Notes: generated from the sequence alone by a model not told the origin. A stretch of 64,000 nucleotides of DNA from Gordionus sp. m RMFG-2023 (GCF_954871325.1 NC_088775.1:34511561-34575560), one strand, 5' to 3'; numbered from the stretch's first letter, positions 12,660 through 23,935 are shown. Made by a program: numbers and translations.

Positions 12660-14006
12660 CAGGGTTTCGAACCGTTAAGTATAGCGGTTCGGTTCGTTTC
12701 TATTTTTAGTTAAAAATTTTATAAATGTTTTGTTCCATTTCGCAAGGAAGGAAGGAAGGAAGTTTTTGGAAATATTCATATCAGTTCATTTCGGTTTATA
12801 ATTTAAAACGGTTCTTTTCGGTTGGTTCCGGTTTTTATAAATTTGATTTTAAAAAAAAATTAATCATAAACCATACATATTAATCTTAGAGAAAAATCCT
12901 TTTAATTTATATTTTTATAATTTCTTATTTAATTTAACCATGATAATCGAATAGATATTTTTATTAAACTTAGTAAATATAAATTAGACAAATTACTTTT
13001 TTTTATTTCATAAATAAAATAAAAACAAACATACGCAAATACAACGAGGAATAAAATAACGCATAAATATAATGGAATTTACTATTTAAGTTTAAAAAGA
13101 GAATTAGAACGCACAACTAAAATTTTTTTCTAATATTTCACTATTTAATTTAGTTCTCTGCCAAGAGAGTATAAACAGGTTAGAAAATGCTCTTTCTACG
13201 GATACCTGTGTAGCTGGAACTCCTAGCGCAAATATAGCTAACAAAAAGTTCTGGCATACTAGACTTTACATTTTTACAATAATTTAAAAGATTACTATCT
13301 TTTTCTAATCTCTCTCTATATTATCGAATGACCGAATTATATATTCTATTTCTATACATTTATTATAATTTTCTCCCTGAGAATTATTCTTGTTAAGGCT
13401 TTCAAGCGACTTTAATAAATCTTCAAAATCATCATCTTAATTATCTTTCGAATGTGAACACGTCATCATAGTATCTAGAATTCAAATATTCTGATTATTT
13501 AAATTTTGTATCAAGTTCCAAGTTTTAAAAAGAAGTTTTTTGGCCATTGCTTTTTCTTCAAATGTTAAAAATCGGTACTTGATTTTTATTAGATGTTAGT
13601 TATTAATGGTAGAATTATATGATCTTCCCTAAACTATTAGCAAGTATTATTATAAAAGCTAATTAACAACTAATATATACATATAAGAATAAACTTGTTA
13701 ATTTAGCCAAGAATAGTTTGTGTGGTTAAGATTATATTTTATCTAATTAACTGATAAATTGAGTATTTAAAGTAAAAAACAATAAACTTGGTATTGATTG
13801 ATATGTAGATAATATAAAAAAAAAATTTAATTTAAAAAGAAATCATGAATTTAAAAATTTCCCCCAAGGATAATTAAAATTTCAGATTTAGGTTAACAAT
13901 TTAAATTAATTATTTTCTAAAACCGTTTTGAATCGGTTTAAACCAAGGGTTCGGTTTGCTTTTTTTATATTTTCTTTATAACGGTTCGGTTCGGTTTGAA
14001 ACCCTT
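12660..14006 (-). mobile_element. hAT transposon with GGTTCGGTTCGG subterminal repeats
   Basis: The left end starts CAGGGTTTCGAACCG. The right end, on the reverse strand, starts AAGGGTTTCAAACCG. Flanking octamers ATTCAAAT and AGCCAAAT agree at six of eight positions. Repeated CGGTTCGGTT motifs crowd both ends. A GGAA microsatellite lies near 12745-12761. The 1.35-kb body keeps only the C-terminal part of a transposase on the minus strand. The imperfect ends and duplication suggest an older insertion than 14577-18075. Confidence 0.82.
13110..13290 (-). pseudogene. hAT transposase dimerisation domain fragment
   Basis: On the minus strand a frame reads LAIFALGVPATQVSVERAFS followed by NLFILSWQRTKLNSEILEKN. 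This is the hAT C-terminal domain with the intact 'pat.vsvERaFS' signature. It resembles the hobo/Hermes-like transposases in which the last block is 'R..L....le..l'. Too little remains upstream to follow the catalytic core, so this is a remnant. Confidence 0.78.
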
Positions 14007-14013
14007 AGCCAAA

Positions 14014-14568
14014 TCATTGTTTTGGTGGCTAAGATAAATAATTAATTGTAAAATATTTAATTAAAATTATTTAACCAATATCATATAGAAAAAAAACTAT
14101 AAGTTTTACATTTAAAATCTTTTTTATATTTATAAACAGAGTTTTTATTTACCTAACAAATAAGTATATGGCGGCGAATATTTTTCGGCTCCCTCTTGCT
14201 ATACATCTCCATCTTCTGATTATTAAAAACTGTTTTTGTCTAATTAATTTTTTTTAATCCTGATATTCAATTAGCGAGAATGAAAAATATAAAAAAATAT
14301 CTTTTGGGCTTCAGTCCGGGGTGCTTGTTTTATTTTATTTTGTAAATTGTAATTTGATATTGCTGCAGGAAAAAAATATTCGGATGATTCTAGGCTGAAA
14401 TAAAAATAAATTGGGCATAAAAAACTGGTTTGATGATAGGATTATAAGTAAAAAGAAATTATTTTAAGCTTCGGCAAATGTTTGGTTTCCCTATTTGCGA
14501 CACCCTTTGGTACCAGAACTTCTCTTGACCCAGGTTTTTAACTTGTTCATATTTTAAAGATATTTTCG
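14014..14568. other. Intergenic, no gene
   Basis: AT-rich with no coding frame. It ends at the left target duplication of the next hAT. Confidence 0.5.
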
Positions 14569-14576
14569 AGAAGAGA
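14569..14576. repeat. Target site duplication AGAAGAGA, left copy
   Basis: This matches 18076-18083 exactly. Both lie directly outside the terminal repeats of the outer hAT. Confidence 0.92.
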
Positions 14577-14824
14577 CAGTGGCGTAGGCATGGGGGGGGG
14601 GGTTGTGAAAAATGGAAAAAAAAAATTTTTTTTTAATTTTAATTTAATAAATTCTTAATAAACGCTTGATTTTTATGTTTTAAATTTATTATAAATAATA
14701 ATAGATATACACATTTGATTATTTTTATATTTATTAAATAAATTTTATATTATTTTGCATTTCATAAAAGTTGTCTAGTTTATCATATTCCATTTTATAA
14801 AAATATATATTTCTCATTTTCAAT

Positions 14825-15940
14825 ATGAATTTCACACCACCCAAAAAAAGGGAGTTATTTATTCAAACGTATCATGATATTGACTCAAAAAATCAAAAAA
14901 AAAAAACTAAAAAGATTTTTTCCGACCAGATTCATCGAAAGACAAGAGTCGGTGAAACTCTTTATTGAACTATATGATGTTGTCTTTGCAGCACTAGTTT
15001 TATATATCAAGAAAAAGATTCAGCAGATGCCGAAAATCTTTTGCAGGCTATTATTAAGCCACAGTTTTTTATTTCGATTCAATGTGTTTATTTTTTATTT
15101 AATTATACATAAGATTTTAGCAAAATGCTACAAAAAATTGATTTGGATTTAAGGGAGATTATGAATAGAGCAAAGGATATTGTTGAAATATTAACAAATA
15201 TCAGAGAGAATGTGGATGAAAAATTTCATGAAATATATGAAAAAGAATAGAGCAAAGGATATTGTTGAAATATTAACAAATATCAGAGAGAATGAGGATG
15301 AAAAATTTCATGAAATATATGGAAAAGTAAAGGAGATTGCTAATATGTTTGGAATTGAAATTTTTAAACCTAGAGTAATCTCTAGACAATCCAATCGATC
15401 AAATATTGATGCATCTACGATTGAGGATTTTTATAAAATAAACATTTTTATTCCCCTTCATAATTATATTTTAAAAAGCTTTTATTTTCTTTTGCCGGTT
15501 GAGTCTAAACTGTTGATTACACTTGAAACACGAGAGGATATTAAAAAAATCTCGGATTTTATGCTGATGATTTAGTAGGTTCATATGATAAGTTACTTTG
15601 TGATGTCGAATTTTGGTATAAAAATCTTGACAGAATAGGGTATTCTTTGAGACCAAAAAATGCTCTGCAGACCCTTTCCATGTGTAATCGCATTTTAGAT
15701 TCCCTGCCTAATATCAAAACATTATTAATTATTTTAGCTACCTTGCCAATTAGTACCTGCACTAATGAAAGGTCTTTTTCAACTTTAAAAAGGTTAAAAA
15801 CCTATTTAAGAAACACAACCGGTGAAAAACGTTTAAATGGATTAGCCCTATTGAATATTTATAAGGAGATTATTTTTGATAAAAATTTGATTCTAGATGA
15901 ATTAGCAAAATCTCAGAGAAAAGTAGATCTCTCTTTTTAA
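14825..15940 (+). pseudogene. Transposase of the outer hAT (C-terminal two thirds, broken)
   Basis: Segments in order: FFPTRFIERQESVKLFIELY is the 'TRW.eR..avk.f' block after the catalytic DUF4371 region. FGIEIFKPRVISRQSNRSNI followed by EDFYKINIFIPLHNYIL is the 'PR...RQ.hR.N....e.yyr..iFip.ld' block. LPISTCTNERSFSTLKRLKT and RLNGLALLNIYKEIIF are the dimerisation domain, here complete to its stop at 15940. The frames are broken by shifts and by an 82-bp internal duplication. The N-terminal TTF/zinc-finger part is missing. It is not functional. Confidence 0.85.
15163..15326 (+). repeat. 82-bp tandem duplication inside the transposase remnant
   Basis: GAATAGAGCAAAGGATATTG begins at 15163 and again at 15245, and the two copies are nearly identical over 82 bp. 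Because 82 is not a multiple of three it changes the reading frame, so it arose after the gene was free of selection or helped to kill it. Confidence 0.9.
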
Positions 15941-16191
15941 ATTCAAATCAAAAAATAGCAATAAAATTTTATTAGTTTTAATATATAAACAATTTTTTTT
16001 TGTAAAAAAAGTATTATTTATAAGATAATATCATCATATTTTTTAAAATACCATTATTGCATAAGAATTACACATATTTTATATAATTGTAAAAAATTAC
16101 TTTTTTTTAAATAGAGTCTTTATACATTATAATTTTTAATATTAAAATCTGTATTATATAAAATATCAACATTTTGCAAATATTTTAATTA

Positions 16192-16199
16192 ATAAAAAT
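16192..16199. repeat. Target site duplication ATAAAAAT, left copy
   Basis: This is identical to 17832-17839 and flanks the nested hAT. Confidence 0.85.
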
Positions 16200-17831
16200 C
16201 AGAGACCTGCAGAGGTACCATTTGCACGGCCCGGCCCGGTTTTAAATTTTTTAGGCCCGGCCCGGATATTTTTTAAAAAAAAAATTCAGGCCCGGCTCGG
16301 AATTTTTTAAAATTATATTCAACCTGGTATATACAAAAATTCACCTATGAGGTATTTTACCATATTTTTCAGCGAGTATTATCGCTTATTATTTAAAAAA
16401 TACATGTAAAAAGCTAATATTTTGAGAATATTATATTGAATTTATAAAAATTATAAAACTGTTATTTATAAAAATGGATATTTTGAGCATATACTATATT
16501 TTATATTGCATTTAAAAATAATAAAACTAATATTTAACTTATAAAAATGGAAAATATTTTGAGAATATAATATATTGTATTTAATTTACTATTTAATTTA
16601 TAAAATAAAAATAAATCGCTATTTAAAAAAATGCATGTATAATAAATAGTATTTTGAAAATATAATCTAATTGCACAATATTAATATAATTTATTTTATA
16701 ATATAAATTTTTAACAAAAGAAGATAATTGTATTATATAATATTGTAAAAAAAAATAATGAAAAATGTTGGATTAAAAACTTTCGTGACTCAAGGTAAAT
16801 ATAATAAATGCAATAAATATTTGACAGTTTGCAAAGTAAAAAACCAGCATGATTGACGAAACCCTATACTCAAGAAAGATATTAAAAATTCACAAATTAT
16901 CATGAAGAAAGAGAAGCATATCTACCTTTTCAGGTTGAAGATTACTTCTTCTTTCTTCAAGAATTCTCCCAGTAGTGGAAAAATTCCGCTCACAGCTTGC
17001 ACTTAAAGCAGGAATTGCCAATTTTGCTAAAATTGGAAATTCGCTTTGATGAGCCGCCCACAACTCTAACAAATTATCCACCTTAAATGTTTTATCTATT
17101 ATTTATGTAATTATAATATTAATCATCGGGTATTGACATATTACCAGAATTACCATCACCCCATTTGTCATAAAACGATTCAGTTTGTTTAACAACAGTC
17201 GTAATTTGACTGGTCGATGGTATTTCATTTACTTCCTGAGCCTCTTGTAATTTAATATAATCTTTTATATAGTTTTCCGTCATTTTGCGATCTGTCCCTG
17301 ACTACATACGTAATTGCTTGAATTTGGGACAGAGAAAAAGAGATATAAAATGATACTTGTGTAAAACAAATTTTTCAATTAAAAAATGCTTTATATTAAG
17401 TAAAATCAATTTTATTTCTCCTTTTTCGCTTTGAAAGGTATTACAAACTTCAAGAAGTGATATTCCTTTATTTGATTGTTTTGGTAAAATATATTCTAAA
17501 AATTTAGATATGATTTATAAAAAAATATATTAATACTTTGAATACATTTGCAGGAAATTAATAATTAGATCGATCTGTAGGTGTTAGATAGTGTTAACCA
17601 TCACCCAATATTATATTAATCATAACTATAATATAATATAATCTTATAACCATTAACTCATAATGTAAAAATTTTTATAAAAAATATTAAGGCCCGGCCC
17701 GGGTTTAACAATCTTAGGCCCGGCCCGGCCCGACCCGGATATATTTTAAAAAAATTTTTTTAGGCCCGGCCCGGGTATATTTAAAAAATTTAAAATACGG
17801 CCGGGTTTAGGGCCGGGTCTGCAGGTCTCTG
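16200..17831 (-). mobile_element. hAT transposon nested in the outer hAT, GGCCCGGCCC ends
   Basis: Both ends start CAGAGACCTGCAGA, with perfect ATAAAAAT duplications outside. Each end continues into several copies of GGCCCGGCCCGG separated by T/A runs, a striking GC island in AT-rich DNA. A partial transposase lies on the minus strand. Related but different copies are at 23243-23565 and 47441-47793. Since it interrupts the element at 14577-18075, it is the younger insertion. Confidence 0.93.
16890..17500 (-). pseudogene. Partial transposase of the nested hAT
   Basis: On the minus strand, HFISLFLCPKFKQL (about 17350-17320) is the 'DPRFK.L' end of the core. TENYIKDYIKLQEAQEVNE and then FYDKWGDG (about 17285-17160) form the linker. 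The open frame 17081-16890 holds the dimerisation domain: LAIPALSASCERNFSTTGRI with ERRSNLQPEKVDMLLFLHDN. That is a good 'P.sSa.cER.FS..g.i...rRs.L.pe.v..l.fl..N' match of the Ac/BED-finger group. The N-terminal half is missing. Confidence 0.82.
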
Positions 17832-18181
17832 ATAAAAATATATACATGATTAAATAAAGGAATGTAAAATATATAATAAAATACCCTTTCTGTTATATGA
17901 AAATATAAAACAATTTTAACAAATCCAAAAATATAAGCAATTAAGTGTTCAAAAAAAATGAGAGGTTTGGGGGGCGTGTTCAAAAAATAAGAGGTTTGGG
18001 AGGCGAAGCCCCCCCCCCCCAAAAAAAAATTTAACCCCCCCCCCCTCCCATGATAAAATCCTGGCTACGCTACTGAGAAGAGAGAGATATTGTAGAATTA
18101 GAAAATGAACATAAAAAGGCAGATAGAAAAACTAGAAGAAAATAATAAATTCGATTTTAAATATGTTATAAAAAAAGACAT

Positions 18182-18319
18182 ATCAACCACACGCAAGTGT
18201 AGGCTTAAACTTCCAAAAAAAAATTCATCTATTAAGTAGCAAATATTTAAATCAACCATACGCCAAATTGAAGGCTTAAATTTCCAAAAAAAACTTCATC
18301 TATTAAGTAGCAAATATTT
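18182..18319. repeat. 69-bp tandem duplication
   Basis: ATCAACCACACGC at 18182 recurs as ATCAACCATACGC at 18251, followed in both by GGCTTAAA.TTCCAAAAAA and TTCATCTATTAAGTAGC. No coding role is seen. Confidence 0.8.
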
Positions 18320-19504
18320 TTTAAATATATAATTTTTTAATTTTATATATAGTCACAGTCAAACAAAAGAATAACTTTTTAATTTAAGGTCAAAAGCTAA
18401 GTTCTTTCCAGTATATGGCTTAAATTTGCTGATAGATCACAATTGATTGAATCAAAGATTTATTTTTATTTTTTATAATATATATAATAACATATTTCAT
18501 TTTTTTTATATCGTACATTTTTATTTGTTTGTGTTTATATCGTACATTTTTATTTGTTTGTGTTTATATTACATTTAAATAATATTTGTTATTTTTCCTA
18601 TCATTTATTATTTAAAATGTGTTTTAGCACTCGTCCTTCTTTGGAATGAAGTCCGATACGTTTCATCCGTCCTATAAAATAATCCTAATAACGGTCCGCC
18701 TTCGCTGCATGTCTTATGAATGTGCCCATCTAAAAAATAAAAAGATAGGATTTGGATATTCAACAAGGCTATAATAAATACATTACAAAATGTTTATTAA
18801 AAATATTTCGTCATATTTTTGTTACCAGCTACGAACTCTATCCATAGCTGATTGATAAATAGTTAGTAATCGCATTAGTAGCATTTTTTTAAGATTAAGG
18901 GAATTTTATTCGGCGTAAATTTTCGAAACACTAAGTAGGTTACCCCCCACCCCCATATATTTTTAATACAGAGTTCCTATTTTAATCTTTTCGACTGGAG
19001 GCAAGGTAAAAGATTAAGATATGTTATTTGTATTTTCCTGGAAATTTTTAATGATTGATAAAATAATTATTGGTTTTTTGAGACGAGAAATGATTATCGA
19101 TTTTTTTGACTTTAAGTTAATATTTATTACAAATAAAAAAAATAAATAAATATCACTTATAGAATATATTATAAATGATTACCATTTATGGATATATATT
19201 TTTTGCTATACCTGACATTCAACGAAATTTTTTTATAAAAATTTATTGCCTAATTTCACAAAATTGCTAGTTTGGATTTTAAAAAATTAAATATTATATA
19301 AAACGATTAATAAATTTTATAAACTTACTTTCTCATGATATTCTATAAAATATTAATTATTACCACAAATTAAAATAATTGTTGAGTCGTCTATTTGCTA
19401 AAATTCAAATATTTATTTCTTTAGAAGGAGTCATAAATACAGTGAAAGTATCAATTCTTAAATGGAATTATCCACGAACTTAAAAAAAATATAAAATAAA
19501 ATAA
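18320..19504. other. Upstream region of the GT31 gene
   Basis: AT-rich. A 29-bp direct duplication containing ATCGTACATTTTTATTTG lies near 18507-18564. 18630-18720 is less AT-rich but shows no recognisable frame. A 5' exon and promoter of the glycosyltransferase gene should lie here or further up, but I cannot identify them. Confidence 0.45.
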
Positions 19505-21151
19505 TATTTAAAAAATAAACATGGTTGCTTGATCAGCGGAGGAAGAGGTTTAAGATTAATCAAACTGACGAAATCTCGTAAAAAATCCCGTTCATTGATC
19601 TATTATGAGAATAAAAACACTCCGCCTAAGCATACGCGGTTTTTGCAAAGTCTAATCTATAAAATAGCCTATAATCCATTTAGGAAATATTCATTTCTCA
19701 AATTCACCTTCTTCATACTTCTTGTGTCATGCATCGAGGTATGCGTCATTGTTTACTCCATAAAGGGGCACCGATGGTTCAAGTCCTCGATATTTTCAAC
19801 CCTTGATTTTCGGAATCATGGCTATAATAGAAACCGTTGTGAATATCATGAGAATCTATACTATAATGTTAACCAAAGGGGAAAAATATTTGGCGAATCC
19901 AATAAGGCAGCAACCAAGAAATATACCTTGATAGATATAAAAGATTTTAAATTTATAACCTTGCCCATCCCTTGCGCATACAGGGCAACTAACCAAAAAA
20001 TTCCCTGGGATTCTGATCCCTTATTTTTACAAGAAGAGGTGTACATTCTCATATTAATTGCATCCGATCCCAACAATTTAGCGTGGCGAGAAGCTATAAG
20101 GCAAACATGGGGTAAATTCGATTCAAATCATTCGTGGGCTAAAGTAAAACTTCTATTTCTGTTGGGTACGCGACCAGAAATTCAGCTCTTTAATGAACGT
20201 AGAGCCAATCAAAATAGCAGTATATTTGATTTCCAATATATTTTTAATCATTGGAAGACATCGGATGAGACCCGTTTGAAGATGAAGGAAAGATCAAAAT
20301 TTAATCAAGAAATATGCCACGAAAGCAATAAATACGGAGATTTGTTGATAGGTAATTTTTTTGATTCATATCGTAATTTGACCTACAAGCACGTTATGGG
20401 CTTATTGTGGGTTACTGAGTATTGTAGGGAAGTTGATTTCATTATCAAAACTGATGATGATATATATGTGAACACTGGAGACTTGATAAATCTTTTATAC
20501 CTACTCCTGAATTCTCCAAAATTTGCTTACCCCTTTCCTCAGAACTATTTAAACAACTTAAAAAACGTAACAAATTACCCGCAAGCGTTGTCCTTATTCA
20601 ATGATAAAGCCCAGCTACCATCCATGTTAATATGCCACAAATATCCAGCTTCATTAGTCATGAGAGATGTGAGAAGTAAGTGGTTCGTAAATTCACGTGA
20701 ATACAATGACACTTATTATCCGCCTTACTGTTTAGGAACATTCATCATATATACTTTACCGTTGGCTGAAAAACTATTGAATATATCAAGAAATTTTTCT
20801 TACTTTTGGATAGACGACGTTCATATCACAGGTACCTTAGTAAGGAAATTGAACCCGTCCATTATAGATTGGAGCGCATTTATATGGAAACAGTTTACTG
20901 AAGGTAATTGGAAGTTAAAATCGTCCACATTCAATAGTTTTAACAATGTAATAAATGGCTTGCTCAAAAATACATCGTCAAAAAACCTTAAGATAAACTC
21001 TTCGACCCATTTTACAAATAGGGTGATATTCAAAGAAATTCCAACATTCATTGCTTTCCTGCTGCCACGTCAGGAGCCCAATATGTTATTTAGATTTCAC
21101 GAAATATTTGCTGGAAATGACGATAAAGAATGGAAAATTGTGATAAGCTAA
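19505..21151 (+). CDS. Beta-1,3-galactosyltransferase-like GT31 glycosyltransferase, main exon
   Basis: This is a type II Golgi enzyme of CAZy family GT31, expected to transfer galactose or N-acetylglucosamine from a UDP-sugar in beta-1,3 linkage in the Golgi lumen. Numbering from the TTG at 19529 gives 540 codons. Residues 1-57 are basic and cytosolic, and 58-78 (KFTFFILLVSCIEVCVIVYS) are the membrane anchor. A stem follows, and the catalytic domain starts near 171 with VYILILIASD. It continues with WREAIRQTWG at 186-195, FFDSYRNLTYKHVMG near 275-290, and the metal-binding DDD at 309-311 (KTDDDIYVN). YCLGTFIIYT precedes the late acidic motif, which reads IDDVHITGT at 428-436 where most relatives have EDV. 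The frame is open from 19505, yet no in-frame ATG occurs before the catalytic domain. TTG is unlikely in a eukaryote, so the start probably comes from an upstream exon; an AG acceptor sits at 19535. The rest is intronless. The exact donor and acceptor sugars cannot be told. Confidence 0.88.
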   Translation, partial: YLKNKHGCLISGGRGLRLIKLTKSRKKSRSLIYYENKNTPPKHTRFLQSLIYKIAYNPFRKYSFLKFTFFILLVSCIEVCVIVYSIKGHRWFKSSIFSTLDFRNHGYNRNRCEYHENLYYNVNQRGKIFGESNKAATKKYTLIDIKDFKFITLPIPCAYRATNQKIPWDSDPLFLQEEVYILILIASDPNNLAWREAIRQTWGKFDSNHSWAKVKLLFLLGTRPEIQLFNERRANQNSSIFDFQYIFNHWKTSDETRLKMKERSKFNQEICHESNKYGDLLIGNFFDSYRNLTYKHVMGLLWVTEYCREVDFIIKTDDDIYVNTGDLINLLYLLLNSPKFAYPFPQNYLNNLKNVTNYPQALSLFNDKAQLPSMLICHKYPASLVMRDVRSKWFVNSREYNDTYYPPYCLGTFIIYTLPLAEKLLNISRNFSYFWIDDVHITGTLVRKLNPSIIDWSAFIWKQFTEGNWKLKSSTFNSFNNVINGLLKNTSSKNLKINSSTHFTNRVIFKEIPTFIAFLLPRQEPNMLFRFHEIFAGNDDKEWKIVIS

Positions 21152-21792
21152 TATTTCACTTTAACATATGTCATATTTATTGTAATATTTGCATTCATTC
21201 ATGTTTGATTGATCCAAATTGTTGATTTTAGTAGCCATGTTTTCTTAAATTTATTTTGAAGAATTCTAAAATATATTTTACACCATAATTATGAAATTGT
21301 TTAGGTCATGTTATAATATATAAACCAATAGCATAGCTAAGCCTTTAATCGGAGGAAGAGGGGGGGGGGGTTATTTTTTTTAAAAAAAAATAAAAATTCT
21401 AGAAGGATTTATCAGTTACCGGAACTTCTCCCCAGGCTCACACCACTAAGACTTATATTTTGCATATTGTTTAGCCTTTCACGGATGGATGAGTCATATC
21501 GAACCAAACCTCGGGTAGGTTGGACTTGAGCAGACATTCTCTTGTCGTTGAACCCTAATTTTATCCTTTTAATTCAGGTCGGGACCTTAATAAAATTTTA
21601 AATTTGAATGTTTTTATAAATATTTTTTTAAGAATTTCATTTTCGTTCAGCACTTATAATTTTTCTGCTTTCGTTTACATTATTTATTTTAATAGTCTAT
21701 AATCGGATTTTATTGGAGACAAAAAAATCTTAATTTTTTTATTGGGGATAGATGTGAAAAAAATATGTCCGATAGCAGGGCTGATATAATAT
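21152..21792. other. 3' flank of the GT31 gene with a probable degenerate hAT MITE
   Basis: No AATAAA is seen within 250 bp of the stop. At about 21326-21452 one end reads AGCATAGCTAAGCC and runs into a G tract, and the other reads, on the reverse strand, AGTGGTGTGAGCCTGGGG. These resemble the CAGTGGCGTAGCC..GGGG hAT termini of 14577-18075, so a decayed miniature element is likely. The remainder is empty. Confidence 0.4.
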
Positions 21793-22819
21793 ATGTCGTA
21801 TGGAATTATTGGGGATTCAGAATCTTTCAATTTTAAATCATTTACTGAAGGAAATTTTTAAATTTTAAACATTTGATTCAACCGTAAATGTTTCTAGCAC
21901 GTATAGGGTCCAACACTCTGAATTTCAGACAATTTTACCGTTAACTCTTGAACACGCTAAATTTATAAAAATATCTCCGAATTTATTTTATTACAAAAAC
22001 AAACCTAGCAAATTTTATTTTACACAATGGATGGCAGTGGTAAATTCTATCCTATAATTTATTTTATTTATATAAATTTAAAATATATTTCATAATTTTT
22101 AAATCAATATTTCTGGACAATCTCTGAAAAGAAATCAAAATTTAATATTAGATTTTTGGGGCACCCCTTAGATGAAATAAATATTAATGTTTTGAAACTA
22201 CAAATTTTGGTTAATTTTTTAAAAATGAGTGTTGGAATTTTAATATATTAAATGATTACACCAGTATAAAGTTGTTATCCATTAAATATAACAACCACTC
22301 TGCCATCATGTACCACTATAAAGAGTTAAGTATGATCTAATAATGTTTAATGATAAAAATTTGAGAATATTTTATTAATAAAATCTAACAATTGTTTATA
22401 ATCATTTAATTATAAATTTTGTTTAATAATTATTAAAATATAAGAATCATTATTTTAATTGCATATATATGGATGTGATATCAGCTTAATAAATTTTTTA
22501 GCTTACTCCAAAATTTGAGTCTTAACAATAGAATCATAAATTATGTAATATGATGTACATCTTACATAAGTATAATAAAAACTGCATGAGTTTTTAGACG
22601 ATTATGAATCCATTTTTAGACCATCCATTTGAAAAGCATCTTTTAATAACTATTGAAAAATACACTGAATTTAATGGCAAAAATTCACATGTACTCTACA
22701 TATATGCTGGAATATTTCTGGCCAAATCAGACTTTCCAAATTTAAAATTGCTCTCAATAAATGATATAAAGTTGAGATTCGAAATCCACATCGATTTCAT
22801 ATCCCAATACGACATATAT
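21793..22819. mobile_element. Putative inverted-repeat element with TGTCGTAT ends
   Basis: The left end TATATGTCGTATGG..TTGGGGATTCAGAATC is mirrored on the right by ATATCCCAATACGACATATA. The same inner sequence in minus orientation recurs as ends near 29835-29860 and 30570-30615, which shows it is a dispersed repeat. TATA lies outside both ends, which would suit a TA-type target, but this is not decisive in AT-rich DNA. A 75-codon open frame at 22604-22831 matches nothing and runs across the presumed end, so I do not call it a gene. Confidence 0.4.
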
Positions 22820-22839
22820 AAAAAATTTTAATTTGAATA

Positions 22840-23242
22840 AAACAAAAATTTAAATCCTTAGCATATGGCCGATATTTTTGTCTTTTTTCAGTAACCTCAT
22901 ATTGTATCCCAAACTAATTTAAAAAATAAACAGTTCGATTTAAAAATATGCCTTGATAACTTCGAGACTATGTGAATAATTATTTTTATTTAATGATAAA
23001 TTTATAGTGCACATTAACACATGAATTATTACCGCAAAAAGCAGCATATCTGATTAATTATACTGATGCGATGAGTAACCAACCCATAGTAAAATTAAGC
23101 AAAATAATAATTTATTAGAGCCAATCTAATTTAATATCAAATATAAACTAACCGATTAGACCAGGCCTTAGCATGTATTTAATTTTGATAAAATTAAAAA
23201 GAAAAAAAGAATGATTCCTTTTTTTTGAAATATTATTCAAAC
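22840..23242. other. Intergenic, AT-rich
   Basis: Nothing recognised. Confidence 0.5.
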
Positions 23243-23565
23243 TAGAGATTTGCAAAGTTAGGCCAGGCCCCCCGTACCCGGCCCGGCCAGAATGGGCTTA
23301 ATTCTATTTAAAATAATTAAGTCCGGGCCGGGCCTAATATTTTTTAAGAAAATTCGGGCCGGGTGGGGCAGGACCTTGGAATTTTTTCTAAATATATCTA
23401 AATTTCTCAATTTTATATTAAATTTTTTATGTAAAATAAAAATATGATTTTATTTATTAAAACTAAACGACATATAACATATGTCTTTTATTTTGGGTAA
23501 TTATAAAAATTAATTTCTATATTTAAATAAATTCGGGCCGGGCCGGTAAATTTTTTTAAAAAAAA
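23243..23565. mobile_element. Partial hAT/MITE with CCGGGCCGGGCC motifs
   Basis: AGAGATTTGCAAAGTTAGGCC leads into CCCGGCCCGGCC, then several CGGGCCGGGCC motifs up to about 23540. It is the same end type as 16200-17831 and 47441-47793. No clear opposite terminus or duplication was found. The young gypsy copy inserted 90 bp downstream. Confidence 0.6.
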
Positions 23566-23650
23566 ATATCTGGTGAGCCACTTTGGAATGTGTAAAATTT
23601 TTAAATTGCTTATATCTCAAAAACTATTTTTGCCATCTTTACCTTAATAT

Positions 23651-23655
23651 TTTTA
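23651..23655. repeat. Target site duplication TTTTA, left copy
   Basis: Identical to 29209-29213 and directly outside the LTRs of the young gypsy copy. Confidence 0.9.
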
Positions 23656-23935
23656 TGTAGAATAACATGAATATGTGCCGGTGAATAATAAATATGTTAT
23701 ATTAACTTTATTAAATAAAAATATATTTTATTAACTCTTTTCTTTTTCTTTTCTAAAGGTATATATACATTTTCTAAAATATAAATTAGAATATAAAACG
23801 AAATACAAAAAAGTAAAATAATATATAAAAAAGTAAGGTTACGCCGTTTATAAAATAAAATTAGATTATAACAAATAACAAAAAATTAGATTATAAAAAT
23901 ATATAATAAGATTAAGAAATTAGAATAACGCAACA
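23656..23935 (-). repeat. 3' LTR of the young gypsy copy (280 bp)
   Basis: Read on the minus strand it begins TGTTGCGTTATTC and ends TTATTCTACA, so it has TG..CA ends. It is identical to 28936-29208 apart from one 7-bp indel. Confidence 0.95.

Larger units (their letters stand above)
14577..18075 (+). mobile_element. hAT transposon (ZMYM / DUF4371 type) with a second hAT nested inside
   Basis: The left end is CAGTGGCGTAGGCATGGGG. The right end read on the reverse strand is CAGTAGCGTAGCCAGGATTT, and G or C runs follow inside both. The flanking octamers AGAAGAGA are identical. CAGTGGCGTAGC..GGGG is a common hAT terminus. A decayed transposase lies on the plus strand (about 14825-15940). A different hAT (16200-17831) interrupts the sequence downstream of the transposase. 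A 37-bp direct duplication containing GAGGTTTGGG lies near 17948-18005. The perfect duplication suggests a moderately recent insertion even though the gene is broken. Confidence 0.93.

Noticed and set aside
22604-22831. 75-codon frame
   Set aside because: Overlaps a dispersed inverted-repeat end and matches no family; likely chance.
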